In this document: piece after piece, positions 31,621-42,275 of the stretch
Layout of the letters: each line of letters starts with the position of its first letter
Numbering within the stretch: position 1 is the stretch's first letter
Program-made: the position numbers and the translations under genes
The notes under the pieces: generated by a model
Told to the model about the DNA's origin: nothing
Seen by the model: only the letters and a program-made list of their open reading frames with translations
The model's database searches: none
Source of the DNA: Triticum aestivum
Lineage: Eukaryota > Streptophyta > Magnoliopsida > Poales > Poaceae
Assembly (NCBI RefSeq): GCF_018294505.1
Contig: NC_057812.1
Coordinates: forward strand, 63,692,494-63,756,493
Direction of reading: 5' to 3'
Length of the DNA: 64,000 nucleotides

Positions 31621-32508
31621 AGCTGGCGGTTTGGTGGTGGCATAGAAGGGAAGCAGGACGTTTCTAGCACAAATATGTTTCAGTTCATTCAGCATTTTAT
31701 TCACAGCTTCTGTGATTTCTTCATCGGTGAGCTGGATTCTGGAATGTCGCAGAGGGTCATCAACACGGCCGGTATATTCACACATCAAACCGGAGCGCTG
31801 ACTAAGGGGCAGTATGCTCCATGATATCCAACAGCGAGCGAGATCAACCCCTGTTAAACCATTGGCCATAAAGGCTCTAAGCTTCGACAGTTGAGGAGCA
31901 TATTTGCTTCTCTCCTGGGTAGGCAATCTTTGCGGAAAAGGCTGTGTATTGCTGAGCCGCTCCGGACGAAAGCCGGGCAAGGGATTCTCACCAGCAGGGG
32001 AGGTATCTTTGCAGTAGAACCAGGTCTGATTCCACTCTTTGGGGTGGCTATGCAGTTTGGCATGAGGGTATGTGACCTCTTTCCTTTTCTGGATCGCCAC
32101 GCCACCCAACTCCGTATTGGAGCCGTCAGTAAACTCAGTACGGCGGTTTAGATGGAAAAGGTCTCGGAACAATTCCACTATGGGCTCCTCTTGAAAGAAC
32201 GCTTCACAGAGCACTTGGAAGTGACACATATTCGTAACAGAATTGGGGCCAGTATCTTGTGGATGGAGTTGGAAATCGGCCAAAACATCTCGGTAAAATT
32301 TAGAACCGGGTGGTTTAAAACCCCGAGCTAAGTGATCTACAAAAATAACAACTTCTCCTTCTTGAGGAGTGGGAGGGCATTCTTTGCCAGGAGCCCTCCA
32401 ATGAATGGTATCTTTGCTGCCTAAAGCGCCGATCAAGACTAGATCATCCAGCTGAGCCTTTGTGACGCGAGAAGGAACCCAATTGCATTCATATACTTGC
32501 TTGGCCAT
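31621..32508 (-). CDS. Antisense gene of the Tat element, exon 1 with Transposase_28-like domain
   Basis: From the ATG at 32508 (preceded by a splice-acceptor-like CCTTGTAG|ATTCCATC) to the donor CCAGCT|GTAAGA: 888 bp, exactly 296 codons, without stops. Residues about 10-125 match the family named 'putative gypsy type transposon' (Transposase_28): WVPSRVTKAQLDDLVLIGAL, TPQEGEVVIFVDHLARGF, then GPNSVTNMCHFQVLCEAFF. The biochemical role of this family is not known. Proteins of this type are encoded antisense downstream of pol in several grass gypsy elements. The intact frame, when sense pol has eight stops, is notable. With the other exons it makes a predicted protein of roughly 900 residues before disruption. 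Confidence 0.8.
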
Positions 32509-33039
32509 GATGGAATCTACAAGGTAGAAGATCTCGGTTCAAAAATACATTTGATCAAGGTATATTGGTATGTGCAATGTTAAACGAGAGGCAGATCTAT
32601 CTGAACCGGAGTTTTATGAAGCAACAACATTTGGCGGTTCAACAAGGGGACTAATGGTATAAACCGGTTTGGCAATTTTTTTCTACAAGGTTAAACCGCC
32701 GGGTTTAAACATTGAAGCAGAGGAGTAAGTTTACAAAAACAGATTTCATAAGATTTCTCTATAGCGATGGATCTAAAGTAAGTTCAGAAAAAAGATAAAT
32801 ATCCAGAGGTCCAAAAGGAGCAGTACCGAATCAATGAACTAGACATACATACAGATCTATGGTTTTGAGATGGGCAAGTGAAGGCGAAGGGTAAACAGCT
32901 ACCATTGCATAGAATAAAGATTTGCGGAGCCATCTAAAGATCTATTGTATGAGCAAGAGGCAGACGATGAACACTAAAGAACTGCGAAACCCTAGGTCAG
33001 ATCTGCGGGGGAAAGGATGGAAGATTTACCGGAGCTGAG
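32509..33039 (-). other. 5' leader and leader intron of the antisense gene
   Basis: No coding potential. A TTTACAAGG-type acceptor lies next to the ATG on the minus strand, and CCG|GTAAATC near 33030 could be the matching donor, so this looks like an intron-containing 5' untranslated region. It is interrupted upstream by the solo LTR. Confidence 0.5.
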
Positions 33040-36000
33040 TGTAACACCCCGGATGTAACTTTCCCTATTTGTACTCCAACTCTTGCCGTTTCCGGCGTTA
33101 AGTTATTTTTATTACCTCGGGTTTGGGTTTTGTCTCCGTGTGTTGTTGTCGTTGTCATGCATCTCTTATCATGTCATCATGTGCATGGCTTTTGCATACG
33201 TGCTCGTCTCATGCATTCGAGCTTTTTCCCCGTTGTCCGTTTTGCACTCCGGCGCTTCGTTCTCCTCCGGTGGTCTTTTCCAGCTCTCTTTCATGTGTGG
33301 AGATTAAACATTTCCGGATTGGACCGAGACTTGCCAAGCGGCCTTAGTTTACTACCGGTAGACCGCCTGTCAAGTTTCGTACCATTTGGACTTCGTTTGA
33401 TACTCCAACGGTTAACCGAGGGACCGAAAAGGCCTCGTGTGTGTTGCAGCCCAACACCCCTCCAATTTGGCCCAAAACCCACCAAACTCTGCTCCATGTC
33501 CTAGAGCGTTCGATCACGATCACGTGGCCGAAAACCGCACCTCATTTGGACTCTCCTAGCTCCCTCCATGCCTATATATACCTCCCCTATTTCCAAATCC
33601 GGACGAAACCCTAGTCCCCCTCCTCCTCCAGCAGCCGGACAAAATCCGGACGGCCGGACATTGTCCGCTCTGCCGCCAGCCATCCACGGACCGCCACGTG
33701 GCCGTGCGCCGCCACTCACCGTGCCGGCCCGGGACGCCCGCAGCCGGCCCCCGAGGCCAGTAGCCGCAGCCGCCGCCCGGGTCNNNNNNNNNNNNNNNNN
33801 NNNNNNNNNNNNNNNNNNNNNNNNNNNNNNNNNNNNNNNNNNNNNNNNNNNNNNNNNNNNNNNNNNNNNNNNNNNNNNNNNNNNNNNNNNNNNNNNNNNN
33901 NNNNNNNNNNNNNNNNNNNNNNNNNNNNNNNNNNNNNNNNNNNNNNNNNNNNNNNNNNNNNNNNNNNNNNNNNNNNNNNNNNNNNNNNNNNNNNNNNNNN
34001 NNNNNNNNNNNNNNNNNNNNNNNNNNNNNNNNNNNNNNNNNNNNNNNNNNNNNNNNNNNNNNNNNNNNNNNNNNNNNNNNNNNNNNNNNNNNNNNNNNNN
34101 NNNNNNNNNNNNNNNNNNNNNNNNNNNNNNNNNNNNAGCCGCCGCCCCCACCGACCGGCCCTGGCCCCCCTTTCTCCCCCCGCCGGCAAGGCTCGCCGGA
34201 TTCGCCTCGGGAGGCGCGCCCTGATCCAGATCCGCGTTGGCTACAGTAACCCTAGATCTAGGTCATTTTTTTTCTTAAGTCCTGAAATCTACAGATCCAA
34301 GTGCCTCTGTTCGGGGCCCCGTAACTTTGCTTCCGCAGCTCCGATTTGGGCATATAGCATATCAAAATGTTGATCTCAGAGAGTACATCATTTCATTCTA
34401 TTGCATCATTTTCATTTGAGCTCATCTTGATGCCCGAAATGCTGTTAGAAGAGGGCTACTTGAGTTAATTGTCAGATCTGTTACTCCGTTTAGCACTTTT
34501 GTCCTTTTTGCCATGATTAAAGTGTGCATGATATGCCCGTGAGTTCTTCATATGTTTTGTTAAGGGTTTTGTCATCCTTCCAGAGGTGCAACCCATGTAT
34601 TTTTAGGATGTGTGTGGTGAATTGTGCAAGCTTGCAAAGTGGTGCACTTGCTAATTCTGTTTTCAGGGACTTAGTAATTTCACTAAGTCCTGGGATTGTT
34701 TATCTCATGATGCCATATGTTCTTGTCGTTTCCTAGTGATCCGTGCCTCTTTTGAGGATGACCAGTAAGGGAGTTTTGTTAATATTGTAGTGCTCTATCC
34801 ATCCATGTCTTTGTTTGCAATTATGGAGGACCCTAGCTTGAGTCAATCGAGCTCTACTTTTGCTTCCTTGTGAATCTCGGCAGATCGTGAACTTGTTTGC
34901 GATTTTGCCGATGTTATTGTAATTGATCCGTGCATGCTATGCTACTGTTCTTGCCATGTCTAGCTTGTATTTTGTGCCTTATTGATGGATGTATGCTTGT
35001 CTTGCCATGACTTTCACCGTGGTGAGTGCATCGAGCTCGTAAACATGCCTTCATGAGTTATGTTTCAGCATGTCCTAGTTTTCACTAAGTCTGAAAATTG
35101 ATTATGTTTTTGCTATGTTCGTGTGCTTGTTAGTATATTTTGTGATCCCTTTTGGCTCAAGGTCACTAAGGGAATTTTGTTAAGCTTGTTGAGTAGCTCC
35201 ATGCCATGTCTTTCTTTGTCATGTTCAGGACCTGTAGCATGTTGTTTTGTTGCTCCGAAGAGGGCTATATGATCTGAAATTCCAGACAAGTGTTAATTTC
35301 ACTAAGTCTGAGATCTGTTTTACCATTTGCGTTTTGCCATGCTTGCTTGAACCTGTTAATGGATGATTTGGCCGTAGATCAGTGCTAGACTTTTGTTAAG
35401 CATCATGAATGCATCCCTGCCATGTATTTTGTTGCCATGTTTGGGAGCTGTAGCATGTTCATCTCATTGCATTTAGATGCCTACTTGCTGTAAATCGCAG
35501 ACCGGTGTCATTTTTGAATCGCTTGCCATTTCCAAACCGTAACTCCGATTCCGGCGTTCTTTATATCGTTTTCAAGCGGTTTCATCTCATCTTTCCAGTG
35601 GCACTCTTGAAATTCCAAGTTGAGGCCAGGTTCATGCATTTCCTGTCATATCTTGCATTTTGCATCCCGCATCGCATCCCGCATAGCATATCATCATTTC
35701 ATCATATTGCTTGGTCTTGCAAATGGTTGATTGTATCCTTGTTGCTTGTTTGTCTTGTTTGGGTAGAGCCAGGAGACGAGTTCGCTAACAAGGAGCCCGT
35801 TGAGTTTGCTTTTGAGGATCCAGTAAACTTTGACAACTGTGCAGGCAAGATGATCATACCCTCGAAATCACTACTATCTTTGCTATGCTAGTTTGCTCGC
35901 TCTTTTACTATGCCATTGCTATGATGCCTAACACTTTCTTGAAAGCCTCCCAAATTTCCATGTCAAACCTCTTACCCACCATTGTCCTAGCAAACCGTTG

Positions 36001-37455
36001 ATTGGCTATGTTACCGATTTGCTCAGCCCCTCTTATAGCGTTGCTAGTTGCAGGTGAAGATTGGAGGCCGTTCCTTGTTGGAACATTTATTTACTTGTTG
36101 GGGATATCATTATATTGCCATGTTATCTTAATGCATCTATATACTTGGTAAAGGGTGGAAGGATCGGCCTCTCGCCTAGTGTTTTGTTCCACTCTTGCCG
36201 CCCTAGTTTCCGTCATATCGGTGTTTTGTTCCCGGATTTTTGCGTTCCTTACGTGGTTGGGTTATAATGGGAACCCCTTGATAGTTCGCCTTGATTAAAG
36301 CTTTTCCAGCAATGCCCAACATTGGTCTTACCATTCGCCACCTATCCTTTTCTTTCCCTTGGGTTCTGCAGACTCAAGGGTCATCTTATTTTACCCCCCC
36401 GGGCCAGTGCTCCTCTGAGTGTTGGTCCAACCGAGCGATGTCCGGGGCTACCAGGGGCAACTCTGGGCTGGCCTACCCGACGTCTTGCTCATCTGAGTGT
36501 GCCCTGAGAAAGAGATGTGTGCAGCTCCTATCGGGACTTGTCGGCACATTCGGGCGGTGTTGCTGGTCTTGTTTTAACCTGTCGAAGTGTCTTGAGTTAC
36601 CGAGATACCGAGTCTGATCGGAATGTATTGGGAGGAGGTCTATTCCTTCATTGACCATGAGAGCTTGTCATGGGCTAAGTTGGGACTCCCCTGCAGGGAT
36701 TGAACTTTCGAAAGCCGTGCCCGCGGTTATCGGCAGATGGGAATTTGTTAATGTCCGGTTGTAGATAACTTGAACCTTAATTTAATTAAAATGAATCAAC
36801 TGAGTGTGTTACCGTGATGGCCTCTTCTCGGTGGAGTCCGGGAAGTGGACACGGTGTTGGAGTAATGTTTGCGCAGGTTACTCTCTAGTATCTCGCTCGT
36901 GCTTTGCCTCCTCTTCTCGCTCTCTTTTGCGAATAAGTTAGCCACCATACTTGCTAGTCGCTTGCTGCAGCTCCACTCATATTTTACCTTGCCATTCCTA
37001 TAAGCTTAAATAGTCTTGATCGTGAGGGTGCGAGATTGCTGAGTCCCTGTGGCTCACAGATTACTATTACACCAGATGCAGGCCCTGATGATTCCGCTCC
37101 AGGAGACGCGTACGAGCTTAAGTGGGAGTTTGACGAAGACTCTCAACGATACTACGTTTCATTTCCCGATGATCAGTAGTGGTGCCCAGTTGGGGGTGAA
37201 CGGGACCGTTGTCGCATGTTGGGTTCTCTTTTATTTTGGCGCCGTAGTCGGGCCTTGAGTGTATGGATGATGTAATGTTATTTATGTACTTGATTGACGT
37301 GGCGACTGTAAGCCAACTATGTTATCTCCCCTATTATTATTATTACATGGGATGTTGTGAAGATTTCCTAACTTGCGACGTATGCCTTCAATGCGATTAT
37401 GTCTCTAAGTCGTGCCTCGACACGTGGGAGCTATAGTCGCATCGAGGGTGTTTCA
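33040..37455 (+). mobile_element. Solo LTR of a large-LTR gypsy-type retrotransposon (4.4 kb)
   Basis: It begins TGTAACACC and ends GGTGTTTCA, short inverted ends of LTR type, with the perfect 5 bp duplication CTGAG at 33035-33039 and 37456-37460. There is no internal coding region and no second LTR, so it is a solo LTR left by unequal or intra-element recombination, or a full LTR-only derivative. It includes a GC-rich CDS-like part around 33600-34230 containing 353 N. The family name is not assigned. ORFs within it are not credible genes. Confidence 0.85.
33784..34136. other. Assembly gap (353 N)
   Basis: Unknown bases in the GC-rich part of the solo LTR. Confidence 0.99.
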
Positions 37456-37460
37456 CTGAG

Positions 37461-37874
37461 GAAGATGCGGAAGGTTGCCGCGATGCTCTGGTGCGCTCAA
37501 GTTGATGCAGCGGCCAAGGTTGAGGCAAAGGTCAACGGCGGCGGCGGAGCTCCGAGGCTGGCGACGCGAGGAAGACGAAGAAGGCATTGAAGGAGAAAAG
37601 AAATGACCCTTCGGTCCTATTTATAAGGCGAAAGAACATGTGTCAGGCGCGACAATCAAGGGGCCGCAAAATGGAGCTGTCGCCTCGATTTCCGCCGATC
37701 TATTAAAGAAAGAAGCATAATGGATAGCTTCGTTATGACAGGTGACGTCACTCCGGTTTACAGCAATCAGAGAAGATGACATCATGGCAGTTTACCAATT
37801 TAGGAGAAGACGTTGAAGATGAAGCTTTTGTTAAAGGATTGACATGAACCCGTTCAAATCAATCTGGGGCCTAA
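37461..37874 (+). other. 3' internal end of the Tat-type element with polypurine tract
   Basis: Element sequence between the solo LTR and the 3' LTR. It carries the promoter and first transcribed part of the antisense gene on the minus strand. CAATCTGGGGCCTAA directly before the LTR is the likely polypurine tract, though short and interrupted by pyrimidines. Confidence 0.55.
37618..37625 (-). promoter_or_regulatory. TATA box of the antisense gene
   Basis: TATAAATA on the minus strand (CTTATAAATAGGACC in context), followed about 30-60 bp downstream by a C/T-rich, GC-rich leader. It is ideally placed to start transcription toward the antisense gene. Without the solo LTR it would lie about 700 bp upstream of the ATG. 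Confidence 0.6.
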
Positions 37875-38384
37875 TGTTCGGGATATTACTACTGGGCGTA
37901 AACCGGCCTATCTGGGCCGGGTTAACTTCGTCAGTAGTTAAGTATGTTAAAGCCCAAGAAGACAGACGAGGGCTCAAGGCCCATGGTCGGTTCAAGGCTT
38001 GTAGCTGAAAACCGGCGTTAGTAGTTAACTTGTATTGTAAGTTAGGAATAGGTAGATACCAAAGCAGACACATCTATGAGCCGGTATTGGGACTCCGTAA
38101 GCTGACGGGAGTCACCCTTGTATATAAGGGGACGACCCGGCGGCGGTTCAAGGATACAGACAACAACTCGAGACATAGGCGAAGCTTGTTTGCTCCCTAG
38201 TCATCGAAACCCCCATCAATTCCATCACAACTAGACGTAGGCTTTTAGCTTCATCGAAGGGGCCGAACTAGTATAAACTCCCTTGCGTCCCTGTGTCCGC
38301 TTTAACCCCTTCAAGCTAACCCATCGCGATGGCTCCACGACCAAGTCCTTTCTCTAGGACATCTGCCATGACAATTCCACGACA
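37875..38384 (+). repeat. 3' LTR of the Tat-type element
   Basis: 510 bp, TGTTCGGGATATTACTACTG at the start, ending TTCCACGACA, followed by the target duplication GAAAC. It is collinear with the 5' LTR, with about 5.5% hand-counted differences. Confidence 0.95.
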
Positions 38385-38389
38385 GAAAC

Positions 38390-38637
38390 TGAGTGCAATA
38401 ATTGAGTAGTTTTGCAAACTACCAGTACTACACCTGAAACGGTTCAAAACCTATACTCCCTTGCCAGTGCACGCTTCTCGTGTGAAACGGTCAGCGTCGC
38501 CCTGGAGCGTCAGTGCCGCATTAATGCCCGGCCAGAGCGGAGGCGACCTCTCACTGGCGCTGGCTTTGAAGTGGCACGACGGCCGAGAGAGCGCCGCTTC
38601 CCGATGCACGCGATTGCTCCGTGTCGAGACTGGCCAT
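38390..38637. other. Host DNA with promoter-like segment, copy 1
   Basis: GC-rich segment 38459-38530 (CCTTGCCAGTGCACGCTTCT...GTCAGTGCCGCATTAATG) is a diverged copy of 41928-42000 (CCTTGCATCGCTAGCGCGCG...GTCAATGCCGCATTCACC). No gene was identified. Confidence 0.4.
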
Positions 38638-38955
38638 AGGCCCTGTTTGGATCCATGGGTTAGAGTTGGTTTGAGGTAGTTGGGTCTCAAATAGCCCTAA
38701 AGTATCCAAGCATGAGGGTTTAAAATGGAGAAAGTTGCACTGAACCCACCAAAAAAAACTATTCCACCCAAGAGGTGCTAAGTGGAGATAGTTCTCATTG
38801 GGACCACTGAAAAATCACTTTTCTCTCTCCATGAAGTGCATTTATTGTCAATCTAACCCTGTCACCCAAACACCTCTTTGGCTACAGTTAGTTCAGGGTA
38901 AGTCATGAGTTAGTCTAACCTCTAGCTAAGTTAGAGTATCAAACAGGAGCAGTAC
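38638..38955. mobile_element. MITE-like element with GGCCCTGTTTGG end
   Basis: The left end GGCCCTGTTTGGATCC and right end GTATCAAACAGGAGC are inverted copies typical of grass Tourist or hAT-type MITEs. It has about 318 bp of non-coding interior. No clear duplication was found, so class and exact ends are uncertain. Confidence 0.55.
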
Positions 38956-39617
38956 AGGACATGCAAGTTGCTCAAAGCATACATGCAAATTCGTATGTGA
39001 AAGGATTTTTTTCTTTTTGAAAACAGAACGTGAAAGGAATTTTTTTAGAATGCTCTTGGCATGTTGCTAACATGTGACAGTTAACCGACCTCAATAGACG
39101 GCAGACACGCCAGCCGCTACACTTTGATAGAGACGAGGAGGGAGAAGCGATACGGGCTACTGGATTACTAGAGATAGGTGTCGCACGGAAGCCAAGAAAT
39201 ATGGTGATAGCATGGGTTAGCCATATACTAGTATGATGTAACTACACTGGGCTGCCGTGTTTCGTACTCTTCCAGTCCACTGTGGAGATGATTGGTTAAT
39301 TTTATATCGCTGAATAATATTAAATATTATGAGTGCAGACGCTCCACCACGAGGTTCCTTGCTCCTTCTCGGTCGTCCGGAATCTATGTTCTTCCACTCT
39401 TTTTTTACGTGAGCTTTCTTCATCATTTTGCCAACACGCGAGACATCTAGCATCAAGGTACACGTGTTGTGCAAGGATTATTCCATCTATATGAAGAACA
39501 CGTGGGACTGGAACTATGAGATGGACATGTACCCAGGAGTGGACGTACGAACCTGACTAATGTAGCGCAGTAAGTGAAGTAGAAAGGCACAAATTGTATG
39601 AACATGTGTGGCATATA
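38956..39617. other. Host spacer; part of a diverged segmental duplication
   Basis: From 39191 on (CCAAGAAATATGGTGATAGC) it resembles 47588 on (CCAAGAAATATATGGTGATA). Both continue to CACTGGGCTGCCGTGTTTC (39246 and 47957). No gene is seen. Confidence 0.45.
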
Positions 39618-39765
39618 GGGTGTGTTTGGTTGCGTTCTCGTCTCAGCATAGTTGTTCCCTCTATATGCATGTGAAAATCAACACCCCTCTTCATGCATGC
39701 TTCTAGTGTATTTGTGCTAAACTAGTGTGGATTCATGCACCCTCCATACACTCTACCAAACACCC
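39618..39765. mobile_element. MITE with GGGTGTGTTTGGT / ACCAAACACCC ends
   Basis: 148 bp between GGGTGTGTTTGGTTGCG and CTCTACCAAACACCC, which are inverted repeats; the interior is non-coding. Tourist (PIF/Harbinger) or hAT type. The duplication is not resolved. Confidence 0.65.
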
Positions 39766-40540
39766 AAAAGTAGGCCGAGAAAGGAACTCTTGGGCGGCAT
39801 TTGTCTCTTAGTACGTACTACCACTAAATGTTGTACGTGTAATGCATGGTGATGTTATGGAGTACGTGCCTAAGTACTCTACTACTACTATATTAGTTGA
39901 AGGCACATATTAACTTTTATATTTGTTTACATGTATGCCCCGAGACCTTCCAACTAGACGTGTCTTTCTCTCCAGGTCGCACTTTGTATCATTCATACCA
40001 CTAAGTACTACTACATGTGGTCTCCGACCCAGAAGTGGAAGAAGTGGAGACGCTCTACCACACTGTTTTTTTACGCTGGGCTCTACCATGTTGTTCATGT
40101 CCCACTCCTTTCGCTGACGTGTGGGACATCTAGCACATGCCGTGTTTGGCACCCTTCGTCATAAGAGTTGAAATGCTAGCATTTATCAGAAATAAAAAAT
40201 AATTATAAATCGGCAGTGATTCTATTTTTTTGTGAACCAATCAGCAATGATACTATACCACGCGGTTTCCTTGCTCCTCGATATCGGAAAGAATACTTCC
40301 GTTCGCCAACATGTGGGACATCGACCATCCTTGTCCACTTGCCATGCACGCAGATCTCAAAGGGAGAGTCACCCAGGTCGTCGTGCCGCAGTAACAATGA
40401 CTAATGAGCCGTCAAATCACAGGCCCACTTCCCACTTTGAAGTTGCTCGGACGAAGGAACCATCATGACTTTGTTGAATTCCGCTTCTTGAAGAAAACTA
40501 CTATACCAGCAGTACTGCTAGCTACAGTAGTTACTCCAAC
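39766..40540. repeat. Segmental duplication, copy paralogous to 47950-48250
   Basis: ATATCGGAAAGAATACTTCC (40280) to GGAACCATCATGACTTTGTT and AGTACTGCT (40520) aligns with ATATCGGAAAGAATACTTTC (48050) to GGAACCATCATGACTTCGTT and AATACTGCT (48250), with indels. A further diverged segment at 40018-40150 resembles 39280-39440. No ORF is conserved between copies, so this is probably promoter or spacer of an old duplicated locus. Confidence 0.6.
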
Positions 40541-40670
40541 AGAGGCCTCCTTTCGTTCATAGGATAGGAATATGAAAATCATAGGAAGTGAGATGACATG
40601 CATCTCAATTCCTATAGAGAAAGAGATGCCATTTCATTCTTAGGATAGGAATTTTTCCATTTAGTCTAGG
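40541..40670. mobile_element. Decayed MITE-like repeat (CATAGGATAGGAA motifs)
   Basis: CCTCCTTTCGTTCATAGGAT at the left and TTCATTCTTAGGATAGGAAT at the right, with several internal ATAGGAA motifs, resemble a grass hAT-type MITE family. The ends are too decayed to fix. Confidence 0.4.
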
Positions 40671-40770
40671 CTATGTACTGGTAATTTGCTCTAAAAACTA
40701 CAGTAGTAACTAGTAGTATTGGTACATGCTCGTACTCAGACACAGACACAAACACTAACTACTAGTACTA

Positions 40771-41271
40771 CTATTTCTCACATGCTGGCGAGATGCCGTC
40801 GTTCTCCTTCCCGGCTTTGTCGGCGACACCCCACCATGCTTGGATCTCCGCCGGCCTCTCCGCAGCAGCGCATGCGTCCTTTTCTTTCTTGCGGCGGCGG
40901 GCCTCTCTATTCTTGAGTGCTTTCTGACTTTTCCGCTCCCTCTGTGCGGCTTTGTCCGCCTCTTGCTCTACCGCCCATTCGGCCTTGGCATCTTCAAATT
41001 CCTCCCACATAGTTGTGAGGTCGCGAGAGGCGATGAACTTGGCACGGCGGGATGCCATCACTTCCCTAACATTTTGTGTGCGGTCGTGGGCGGCGAGGAA
41101 CTCGGTGCGGCGGGATGCCATCGCTGCCTTACCGGTTAGTGTGCGGAGCGGTGGCATGAACGAAACATGGTGAGAGCTCTGGGGTGGAGTGGCTGGACAA
41201 TTGTATTGGTTTGTCAAGAGCTCAAGGATAGAAGACGAAGCAAATTTGGAATCCCCTTCAATCCTGGTCAT
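40771..41271 (-). CDS. Hypothetical small basic protein (166 codons)
   Basis: I do not recognise it. The frame has protein-like features: two related blocks, MASRRTEFLAAHDRTQNVRE and MASRRAKFIASRDLTTMWEE, followed by a long Glu/Lys/Arg/Ala-rich helix (AQRERKSQKALKNREARRRK) and a Trp-containing tail (IQAWWGVADKAGK). The better start may be the second Met, MPPLRTLTGKAAMASRR. It resembles in style the short hypothetical proteins linked to domesticated or decayed Harbinger-type loci in cereals, but that is only an impression. The minus-strand frame is free of stops for 501 bp. It may be a gene remnant. Confidence 0.4.
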   Translation of the reverse strand: MTRIEGDSKFASSSILELLTNQYNCPATPPQSSHHVSFMPPLRTLTGKAAMASRRTEFLAAHDRTQNVREVMASRRAKFIASRDLTTMWEEFEDAKAEWAVEQEADKAAQRERKSQKALKNREARRRKKEKDACAAAERPAEIQAWWGVADKAGKENDGISPACEK

Positions 41272-41725
41272 TTATTACCGAGTAAAATGCATTGGCGGTC
41301 ATCGAACTTGTCTTGATAGCTCACTTTGATCATTGTATACGAGATATGGTTATTATACGGTCACTGGCTCAGCCTACAGCTCCGTATTTGTCTGGTTGAC
41401 CAGTCAAATAGTCTCCATGCGCCTCAGCAGCTCGTATTCTTTATCTATCTACGCGGGCCTACCTGTCAATGGAGAACGAAATACTGTAAAAACCAAAATT
41501 ATGCGTATGTGGGGAATCAAACCACGGACTCGTCGCTGCAACGCACCCTCGTCAGCCAAATGAAAATAAAATACTTCGCGTCAGACACTCACGCTCATGC
41601 TGCCAAAGCATGCTAATGCATGAACGTCGCCCTCTAAATCAAAGTCCTGCTCATGGCGCAACGCAAATGGCGAGCCCATCACCTGCGCGCCCCGGCGGTG
41701 CCTGACATTACTCTTTAGACGTTTG
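41272..41725. other. Host spacer
   Basis: Mixed sequence without repeats I recognise. An open plus-strand frame from about 41645 leads into the short ORF that follows. Confidence 0.3.
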
Positions 41726-41833
41726 ATGGAGGCCTATGCGAACGCCGAGCATGTATTCACCTGGCTCAACACCAACGGTCATACTCGCACCGCCTTGCTC
41801 ATGTATATCGTCCATCACAATGACAATCTATAA
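41726..41833 (+). CDS. Short ORF, possible C-terminal gene remnant
   Basis: ATG GAG GCC opens a 35-codon frame, MEAYANAEHVFTWLNTNGHT and on to HHNDNL before TAA. The frame is open about 80 bp further upstream and includes CLTLLFRRLMEA. The amino-acid mix looks protein-like, but there is no match I can name. It could be the last exon of a decayed gene. Confidence 0.25.
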   Translation: MEAYANAEHVFTWLNTNGHTRTALLMYIVHHNDNL

Positions 41834-42275
41834 AACAGCCTAAGCTAGAGAGGGTACTATGGTAGTATGGTATGGAGTATGTACTATCGTGAGTGACCTA
41901 TCTTAGTGCCACTTCACATCGAAACCCCTTGCATCGCTAGCGCGCGCTTCCCGCCTGAAAGGTCACCGTCTCTCCAGAATGTCAATGCCGCATTCACCGG
42001 ACTTAACTGCAGGTGCAATTGGTGTGTCACTGACATGCGGGCCAGATGCCCGTTGGACCCACATGTCAGTAACCCAAACGCATCTGCAGTTAAGTCACTG
42101 AAGCAGCGTCCGCATTCACGCCCACGAACCTACTCCGGTGCCAGTTGTCCATCTGTATGTCGCGGCTCATTGCCATTCGCCCGCTATATTAACTTGAGCC
42201 CCAGCTCCCAGCCATAGCCAAAGACCCACACTTATTCTCCTCTGGTCCCTTCCTTCTGTCGGCACCACTTCAACC
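41834..42275 (+). promoter_or_regulatory. Promoter-like region of the small duplicated-start gene
   Basis: Contains the second copy of the promoter-like segment (41928-42000), an inverted pair around GCAGGTGCAATTGGTGTGTC, and a TATA-type box CTATATTA at 42184-42191. A C-rich leader follows to the ATG at 42276. These fit a plant core promoter with a leader of about 60 bp. Confidence 0.4.

Larger units (their letters stand above)
7595..38384 (+). mobile_element. Ty3/gypsy LTR retrotransposon, Tat-type, full length, nested inserts
   Basis: A complete element bounded by two 510 bp LTRs that begin TG and end CA and are flanked by the perfect 5 bp duplication GAAAC (7590-7594 and 38385-38389). It spans 30,790 bp because a CACTA transposon and a solo LTR inserted later; subtracting both and their duplications leaves about 13.1 kb. 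Order on the plus strand: LTR, primer-binding site, leader ORF, gag, protease, reverse transcriptase, its own degenerate RNase H, a second RNase H, integrase, then a long 3' region with an antisense gene, then the LTR. Integrase after RNase H is Ty3/gypsy order, and two RNase H domains plus an antisense 3' gene point to the Tat lineage. The coding region has many stops, so it cannot move by itself. Confidence 0.93.

Noticed and set aside
33501..34224. Long ORFs on both strands in the solo LTR
   Set aside because: They span 353 N and GC-rich LTR sequence. LTR position and target duplications explain the region.
36291..36658. Plus-strand ORFs with Cys/Ser-rich peptides
   Set aside because: Within the 4.4 kb solo LTR; no domain, and LTR structure explains the sequence.
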